Positions 59,830-64,000 of a stretch of 64,000 bases of DNA are shown here, one piece after another. The translations under genes were made by a program, and so were the position numbers. The stretch is taken from assembly GCA_036005185.1 (NCBI GenBank), contig DASYQS010000031.1:62001-126000 (forward strand), written 5' to 3'. Within the stretch, counting starts at the first letter, position 1, and each line of letters begins with the position of its first letter. The notes below the pieces were generated by a model. The model was not told the DNA's origin and made no database searches. It saw only the letters and a program-made list of their open reading frames with translations. The DNA comes from VBAU01 sp036005185 (GTDB lineage: Bacteria > Bacteroidota > Bacteroidia > Chitinophagales > Chitinophagaceae).

Positions 59830-60136
59830 ACCCTCTGTTTCCCAAAAGGGTGACTTGGTTAAGCTTTTTATTAATGAATAGTTTTAGTTAGTTGAATGAT
59901 TATGTAGCCAACAGATGAAATTTCCCTGCCTACCGACAGGCAGGTATTTAGCTTCTGTTGCAGTTTACCCTGAGCAATGTGATCCTGAGCTTGTCGAAGG
60001 ATTGTCGAAGGGCACACTTCAACTTTAAGAATCTTAATTAACAATAATTGAAAAATTCTAAAAAAATAAGAAACAACTTCAGCCACCAGGGCTGTGTGTT
60101 GGTCTCTCCCCCTTCGGGGGAGCCGGAGGGGGCTTT
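59830..60136. repeat. Repeat-rich gap between pfkA and pyk
   Basis: This 307-bp gap contains no gene. It holds three repeat types in series: the palindrome-like CCTGCCTACCGACAGGCAGG at 59925-59944, the word CCTGAGCTTGTCGAAGG with a partial copy (ATTGTCGAAGG) at 59984-60011, and a GC-rich hairpin repeat at 60103-60134. The last ends 2 bp before the pyk start. A weak hairpin (ACCCT/AGGGT) follows the pfkA stop. Confidence 0.7.
60103..60134. repeat. GC-rich palindromic repeat abutting pyk
   Basis: CTCCCCCTTCGGGGGAG is a perfect hairpin with a TTC loop, followed by the half repeat CCGGAGGGGGC. It belongs to the same family as the elements at 2457 and 2717 and runs up to the pyk ATG, where it takes the place of a normal leader end. 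Confidence 0.75.
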
Positions 60137-61627
60137 ATGACAAGAAACTTAGAAAAGTACCTGTACAAGCAAATGGATAAGGAGGCGGGGATTGAACACA
60201 CTTTTCATCGAACAAAAATTGTAGCTACTGTAGGTCCCGCCTGTGATACGTATGAAAAACTTCTTGAGCTGGTAAAAGCCGGTGTAAATGTTTTCCGGCT
60301 AAATTTCTCACATGGCACGCATGAGGACAAGAAAAAAATAATTGAATTCATTCAGGAATTAAACCTGAAAGAGCCTTATAATATCGCTATCCTCGGCGAC
60401 TTGCAAGGGCCTAAGCTTAGAGTGGGTGAAATTGAAAATGGGATAATAGAAATTAAACCGGGCGATGTGCTGACATTTACCAACGAAAAATTGGTGGGCA
60501 CAAAAGACCGCATCTATGTTTCTTACCCCAACCTGCATAAGGATGTAAAGATCGGCAACACGATCATGATCGATGATGGAAAGCTGGAAGTGAAAGTAAC
60601 CAAGATCTTAAAGAATAATGATGTGCAGGTAATGGTAACACTCGGCGGCCCTCTTTCTTCCAAAAAAGGAATTAACCTTCCCGATACAAAAATTTCTTTG
60701 CCCGCACTCACAGAAAAAGATCTTGTTGACCTTGAGTTTGTTATTGAACAAAAATTGGATTGGGTAGCTCTTTCTTTTGTACGCACAGCAAAAGACATCA
60801 TCATTCTTAGAAATAAATTGCAGGAAGCAAAAAGCAAAACCAAGGTCATTGCTAAAATCGAAAAGCCTGAAGCCTTGCAAAATATCAGGGATATAATTGT
60901 TGAGTCGGATGGGGTTATGATTGCCCGAGGCGATCTTGGAGTTGAACTGCCTGTTGAGCAAGTTCCTTTGATCCAAAAACAACTGATCCGTAAATGTCTT
61001 CACCGGGCAAAGCCAGTGATCGTGGCCACTCAGATGATGGAAAGCATGATTGAACGCACAAAACCAAACCGAAGCGAGATCACTGATGTGGCCAATGCCG
61101 TATTGGAAGGAGCTGATGCAGTTATGCTGAGCGGTGAAACAGCCACGGGCAAGCATCCTACGCTGGTAGTTGAAACCATGCGAAAAATAATCATGGAGGT
61201 AGAGCGAACTGATTATCGATACAATCTTGAGGAGGTTTTGCAACCACAACCTCATTCGCCCTCCTTCCTCAGTGATGCCATTTGCTATAATGCATGCAAT
61301 CTTGCAAAAGACTGTAATGCCGATGCACTAATAGGAATGACGCAAAGCGGTTATACGGGATTTATGTTGAGCAGTTATCGCCCAAAAGCTCCGCTATATA
61401 TTTTTACCAAAGAACGTTCTTTGGTAAACCAATTAAGTATTAGCTGGGGAGTAAGGGCGTTTTACTATGATGAGGAAGAGAGCCTTGATGATATTTTCCA
61501 AGATCAGATCGATATTCTCAAAGAAAGAGGCTTTTTAAAAATAGGCAATGTAGCAGTCAGCACCGGAAGCACTCCTGTTCATTTACATCTGCCTACAAAT
61601 GTTTTGAAGATTACTAAGGTAGAATGA
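60137..61627 (+). CDS. pyk: Pyruvate kinase
   Basis: A 496-residue enzyme making pyruvate and ATP from phosphoenolpyruvate. Marks are HRTKIVATVGPACDTYEKLLELVKAGVNVFRLNFSHG, AILGDLQGPKLRVGE, VIAKIEKPEALQNIRDIIVESDGVMIARGDLGVELP with the catalytic Lys and Glu/Asp metal ligands, ATQMMESMI and RSEITDVANAVLEGADAVMLSGETATGKHP. The ATG at 60137 lies right after a GC-rich repeat, and Met13 (60173) is an alternative start. The length is near normal for the family. Confidence 0.94.
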   Translation: MTRNLEKYLYKQMDKEAGIEHTFHRTKIVATVGPACDTYEKLLELVKAGVNVFRLNFSHGTHEDKKKIIEFIQELNLKEPYNIAILGDLQGPKLRVGEIENGIIEIKPGDVLTFTNEKLVGTKDRIYVSYPNLHKDVKIGNTIMIDDGKLEVKVTKILKNNDVQVMVTLGGPLSSKKGINLPDTKISLPALTEKDLVDLEFVIEQKLDWVALSFVRTAKDIIILRNKLQEAKSKTKVIAKIEKPEALQNIRDIIVESDGVMIARGDLGVELPVEQVPLIQKQLIRKCLHRAKPVIVATQMMESMIERTKPNRSEITDVANAVLEGADAVMLSGETATGKHPTLVVETMRKIIMEVERTDYRYNLEEVLQPQPHSPSFLSDAICYNACNLAKDCNADALIGMTQSGYTGFMLSSYRPKAPLYIFTKERSLVNQLSISWGVRAFYYDEEESLDDIFQDQIDILKERGFLKIGNVAVSTGSTPVHLHLPTNVLKITKVE

Positions 61628-61630
61628 CAG

Positions 61631-61705
61631 TTCCAAAGGTTCAATGAATTCAAAAAGTTAGGCTTTAAAGACTCATACAAAACTTCTTCAACATCTTAAA
61701 CCTTT
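61631..61705. repeat. Inverted TTCAAAGG-type word repeats after pyk
   Basis: CCAAAGGTTCAATGAATTC at 61633-61651 and the inverted AAACCTTTGAAACTTTTGAA near 61697 form an imperfect long hairpin between pyk and the convergent DUF1761 gene. They may serve as a terminator for either gene. Confidence 0.5.
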
Positions 61706-61717
61706 GAAACTTTTGAA

Positions 61718-62137
61718 CTATTTCCATACGGCGATAATTATCCCTGCAATAACGCAACCCACAATATTGTAAAAGCTGTTGATGAGAGTAAGGGCCATAG
61801 GTCTTTTTTCATACAAATAGGAATTAGTAATTGAAGTTGCGCAGAAACAAATGCCCGCAATTAATCCAACTTTTAAGCCTGTCATCCAACCTCCTGATCC
61901 GATCCGGCTAATGAATAAAGCAAGTCCAATGGTTGTAATGACTATTAGTATAAAAGAGAAGGTCATCACTCCTCCGACGCCTTTTTTAGCATTCGGGTCA
62001 TTCATATTTACTCCGGACGATTTAATCCATGCGTCTCTGAATAACAAAGAGTACCAAAGAGCTCCTAAAAGAAAAAAAGCAACCGCTGCTACTAATACCG
62101 CAAGCCAATTGATGTGAGAGAAGAGATCTGTGTTCAT
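61718..62137 (-). CDS. DUF1761 membrane protein
   Basis: A 139-residue protein with four hydrophobic segments: WLAVLVAAVAFFLLGALWYSLLF, VMTFSFILIVITTIGLALFI, GLKVGLIAGICFCATSITNSYLYE and ALTLINSFYNIVGCVIAGIIIAVW. The pattern WYSLLFRDAWIKSSGV after helix 1 is typical of DUF1761. Function is unknown. It is a single-gene unit. Confidence 0.87.
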   Translation of the reverse strand: MNTDLFSHINWLAVLVAAVAFFLLGALWYSLLFRDAWIKSSGVNMNDPNAKKGVGGVMTFSFILIVITTIGLALFISRIGSGGWMTGLKVGLIAGICFCATSITNSYLYEKRPMALTLINSFYNIVGCVIAGIIIAVWK

Positions 62138-62307
62138 GATAGTTGGTTTTGGTTTATTAAAAATGATAACAATTGATTATTCACCTATCATTAACTTCAG
62201 CTTCAACACAACTAAATTTTCGAAGGATAATATAAGTTTTTAGGGGATTAACCCATCAAAGATATTTTGATTTTTTAACTCAGCACTTAAACTTAGAATA
62301 AAGTTCT

Positions 62308-63057
62308 CTACAGTTTTTTAATCATGATATTTCTGTACCAAACCATAAAATCATGATCCTGTAAATCAATTCCGCCCTTTTTAAAAGTGCCAAAACCCGG
62401 CATGGTCTTAAATTTACTGTTAGCTACCATTTTGTTCCAGTTATCATCCCACATCGTTGTGGATACTACATTTTCACCATTGAGAAAAAAATCAAGTTCC
62501 CCATTTAATAACTTAATCTCAACCTGATTCCACTCCCCCACTGGTTTTACAGTTTCTTTAGTGCATGAGATCAGATCATACAAATCTCCTGCACGGTGTT
62601 TTTTTATTTTTCCATCATGATGGCCATCATTGTCCAACACTTGCATTTCAGGGCCTGTTTCATAGGGTGACTTATATTTTGTGGTATCCTCATGTACGCA
62701 AAACATAATACCACTGTTCCCACCTTTTGAAATCTTCCATTCCAGTTTCAGGTCAAAATTGTCAAATTCTTCATCCGTTACAATATCACCGCCGCCTTTT
62801 ATTTTTCCATTCACTTTTTCAGTTGTATCGAGGTACAATACTCCATCAGCAATTTTCCAAGCAGAACCCACGGGCCCGCCGCCATATTTATGCCAGCCAT
62901 TTGTCGTTTTCCCATCAAATAAAGTAATCCAATCATTTTCGGCTTGAACAGTTTTAGTTGAATCAGTTTGCATGGCGTTATCATTGTTTGTATGGCCTTG
63001 AGAATTGCATGCGCCTAACATCAAAGTAGCACACGCAATTATAAAAATTTTTTGCAT
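62308..63057 (-). CDS. DUF1080 (3-keto-disaccharide hydrolase-like) lipoprotein
   Basis: A 249-residue lipoprotein (lipobox MLGAC, Cys17) with a concanavalin-like jelly-roll: WITLFDGKTTNGWHKYGG, ADGVLYLDTTEKVNGKIKGGGDIVTDEEFDNFDLKLEWKISKGGNSGIMFCVHE, YETGPEMQVLDNDGHHDGK, RAGDLYDLIS and VEIKLLNGELDFFLNGENVV. DUF1080 proteins include hydrolases of 3-keto glycosides. It lies 4 bp after the cytochrome gene on the same transcript, which agrees with a keto-sugar pathway in the envelope. Confidence 0.9.
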   Translation of the reverse strand: MQKIFIIACATLMLGACNSQGHTNNDNAMQTDSTKTVQAENDWITLFDGKTTNGWHKYGGGPVGSAWKIADGVLYLDTTEKVNGKIKGGGDIVTDEEFDNFDLKLEWKISKGGNSGIMFCVHEDTTKYKSPYETGPEMQVLDNDGHHDGKIKKHRAGDLYDLISCTKETVKPVGEWNQVEIKLLNGELDFFLNGENVVSTTMWDDNWNKMVANSKFKTMPGFGTFKKGGIDLQDHDFMVWYRNIMIKKL

Positions 63058-63061
63058 GAAG

Positions 63062-63421
63062 TTAATTTTTTAGTGTGAATATATATTTAACAATAGATTC
63101 AGCTTCGTCTTTTGAAACTGATGAGTGAGGAGTCATTGGAATTTTGCCCCAATGACCAGAACCACCAGTCATAATTTTCTTCGAAAGCATTTCTAAATTG
63201 CTTTCTGTTGCACGATATTTTTTTGATATCAATGTAAAAGATGGACCTATCAATTTATCATTTATAGAATGACAAGTAAAACAGTCACCCTTTTCAATTA
63301 ATCCTATTCCATTTTTATCTTCATCGGTTAAATTAATCTCTAAATCGTTCGCAGCTACTTTTTTTGATGAACTACACGATATCATTGTTATGATCACAAC
63401 AAAAAATACTGCTTTTATCAT
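63062..63421 (-). CDS. Small lipoprotein cytochrome c
   Basis: A 119-residue monoheme cytochrome with a lipobox (TMISC, Cys16). The heme site CFTCH is at 47-51 and the axial Met is in KIPMTPHSSVSKDEAESIVKYIFTLK. It is about 50 per cent similar by eye to the neighbour upstream, and the two are likely tandem duplicates. Only 2 bp separate them. It would accept electrons outside the cytoplasm from an oxidoreductase, perhaps one acting on sugars encoded nearby. Confidence 0.9.
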   Translation of the reverse strand: MIKAVFFVVIITMISCSSSKKVAANDLEINLTDEDKNGIGLIEKGDCFTCHSINDKLIGPSFTLISKKYRATESNLEMLSKKIMTGGSGHWGKIPMTPHSSVSKDEAESIVKYIFTLKN

Positions 63422-63423
63422 TT

Positions 63424-63801
63424 CTATTTTTTAAGTAAAAGAATATATCGAACCATGGCCTCGGCATCAGCTTGTGAAAGAGCGGGATGAGGAGTCATTA
63501 AAATCTCGCCCCATACCCCGCTGCCACCACTAATTATTTTACCAGCAAGATGAGTTACGATGGTATCAGGCATGCCGGCATATTTGGCCGCTACTTCACG
63601 ATAAGGAGGGCCAGTAAGTTTATCTTCGATTTGATGACAGGTAAAACAATCACTCTTTGATACCAGCTCGAGCCCTTTTTGATAATTCGGATCCTTTGTG
63701 ACGTCAGCAACCTTGGGTTCTTCAGTCTTTGATTTTGATTCATTGCCACCACAGGCTGCCAGTAGACACAGCGCAAAAGAAAAAAGAAAAAATTTTTTCA
63801 T
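63424..63801 (-). CDS. Small lipoprotein cytochrome c, tandem paralogue
   Basis: A 125-residue monoheme cytochrome with a lipobox (LLAAC, Cys17), a Lys/Glu/Ser linker (about 20-38), the heme site CFTCH at 52-56 and the axial Met in EILMTPHPALSQADAEAMVRYILLLK. It is the first cytochrome of the pair and follows the isomerase gene by 37 bp. Both cytochromes share GGSG(V/H)WG before the Met ligand. Confidence 0.9.
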   Translation of the reverse strand: MKKFFLFSFALCLLAACGGNESKSKTEEPKVADVTKDPNYQKGLELVSKSDCFTCHQIEDKLTGPPYREVAAKYAGMPDTIVTHLAGKIISGGSGVWGEILMTPHPALSQADAEAMVRYILLLKK

Positions 63802-63838
63802 GTTGAAGTATAGTTTAAGCTTTAAAATCCCGGTAAAG

Positions 63839-64000
63839 TTATTTATCCAATCCTAAAATCGAACGATTTAATTTTTCATCACTGCCTGCGCTGGCAAAAT
63901 CATCAAAAGTCTTTTGAGTAACGTGTATGATATGATCCCTGATAAATATGGCCCCTTCCCTCGCCCCATCCTCTGAATTTTTTATACAGCATTCCCACTC
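63839..64000 (-). CDS. Sugar phosphate isomerase/epimerase-type TIM barrel, C-terminal fragment
   Basis: An open frame runs in from the window edge for 53 codons to a TAA at 63839. It reads EWECCIKNSEDGAREGAIFI, then RDHIIHVTQKTFDDFASAGS and DEKLNRSILGLDK. This is the characteristic tail of Bacteroidota xylose-isomerase-like (AP endonuclease 2 family) proteins, with EWE from the last metal-binding strand region and a helix holding the membrane-less C-terminus. Such proteins act with GMC-type or GFO/IDH-type oxidoreductases on keto sugars. The rest of the gene is outside the window. Confidence 0.75.
   Translation of the reverse strand, partial: EWECCIKNSEDGAREGAIFIRDHIIHVTQKTFDDFASAGSDEKLNRSILGLDK

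Noticed and set aside
60608..61255. Minus-strand frame of 215 codons
   Set aside because: It is antisense to conserved blocks of pyruvate kinase and lacks any domain pattern.
1..64000. CRISPR arrays, tRNA/rRNA genes, insertion sequences, prophage
   Set aside because: No regularly spaced direct repeats of 25-40 bp, no tRNA T-loop with acceptor pairing, no transposase or integrase frames and no phage genes were seen. The repeats present are much shorter.

Overview
This AT-rich window comes from the chromosome of a Bacteroidota, most likely a Chitinophagaceae-like member of the Chitinophagia. The reasons are a SusC/SusD outer-membrane pair, a short housekeeping sigma factor of the Bacteroidota type, many lipoproteins with short lipoboxes, families almost confined to the phylum (DUF2027-Smr, DUF3822, DUF4249, DUF6089, the BT_3928-type DoxX protein), TAnnTTTG promoter boxes, and few purine-rich ribosome binding sites. 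The genus is an inference. I see no prophage, insertion sequence, CRISPR array or tRNA/rRNA gene.

Layout. 1-7.4 kb: the end of an AlkD-like repair protein, a lipoprotein, a CPBP membrane protein lacking key residues, the RNase P RNA gene (minus strand), a DUF2027-Smr protein, an amino-acid permease and a polyprenyl synthase. 7.6-12.5 kb: a SusC/SusD pair closed by a strong terminator. 12.6-17.8 kb (minus): RNase R, then DUF3822-rsmD-formyl-THF cyclo-ligase-lpxK. 17.9-25.9 kb (plus): MATE transporter, ECF42-type sigma factor with its DGPF/YCII partner and a wrecked second DGPF copy, TfoX-like protein, SMP-30-like lipoprotein, UbiD decarboxylase and an ATP-grasp protein. 26-35 kb: rplT/rpmI, recF with a DUF721 gene, CBS protein, lone OppB-type permease, DoxX protein, folP, FKBP lipoprotein, DHH phosphoesterase, ndk. 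35-48 kb: DUF3857 protein, TraB-like protein, arginine decarboxylase, small secreted proteins, Hsp20, bacilliredoxin, lgt, rpoD, DUF4249, trxB, folB, DUF1330, DUF6089. 48.5-61.6 kb: M13 peptidase, dipeptide epimerase, CBM20-type 4-alpha-glucanotransferase, membrane proteins, prolyl oligopeptidase, pfkA and pyk. 61.7-64 kb (minus): DUF1761, then a run of sugar isomerase/epimerase (cut by the window edge), two lipoprotein cytochromes c and a DUF1080 protein that looks like part of a keto-sugar pathway.

Most of the window is core housekeeping. The most unusual layer is a set of short repeats scattered through it: GC-rich palindromes (one forms part of RNase P RNA, one adds an LPAGRQ peptide to RNase R) and low-complexity 7-10 bp word repeats next to genes, two of which sit in frame inside the ubiD-family gene. 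One 18-bp string is shared exactly between the ubiD gene and the 3' end of rpmI. The ECF42/DGPF locus with its decayed paralogue is the other accessory feature of note.
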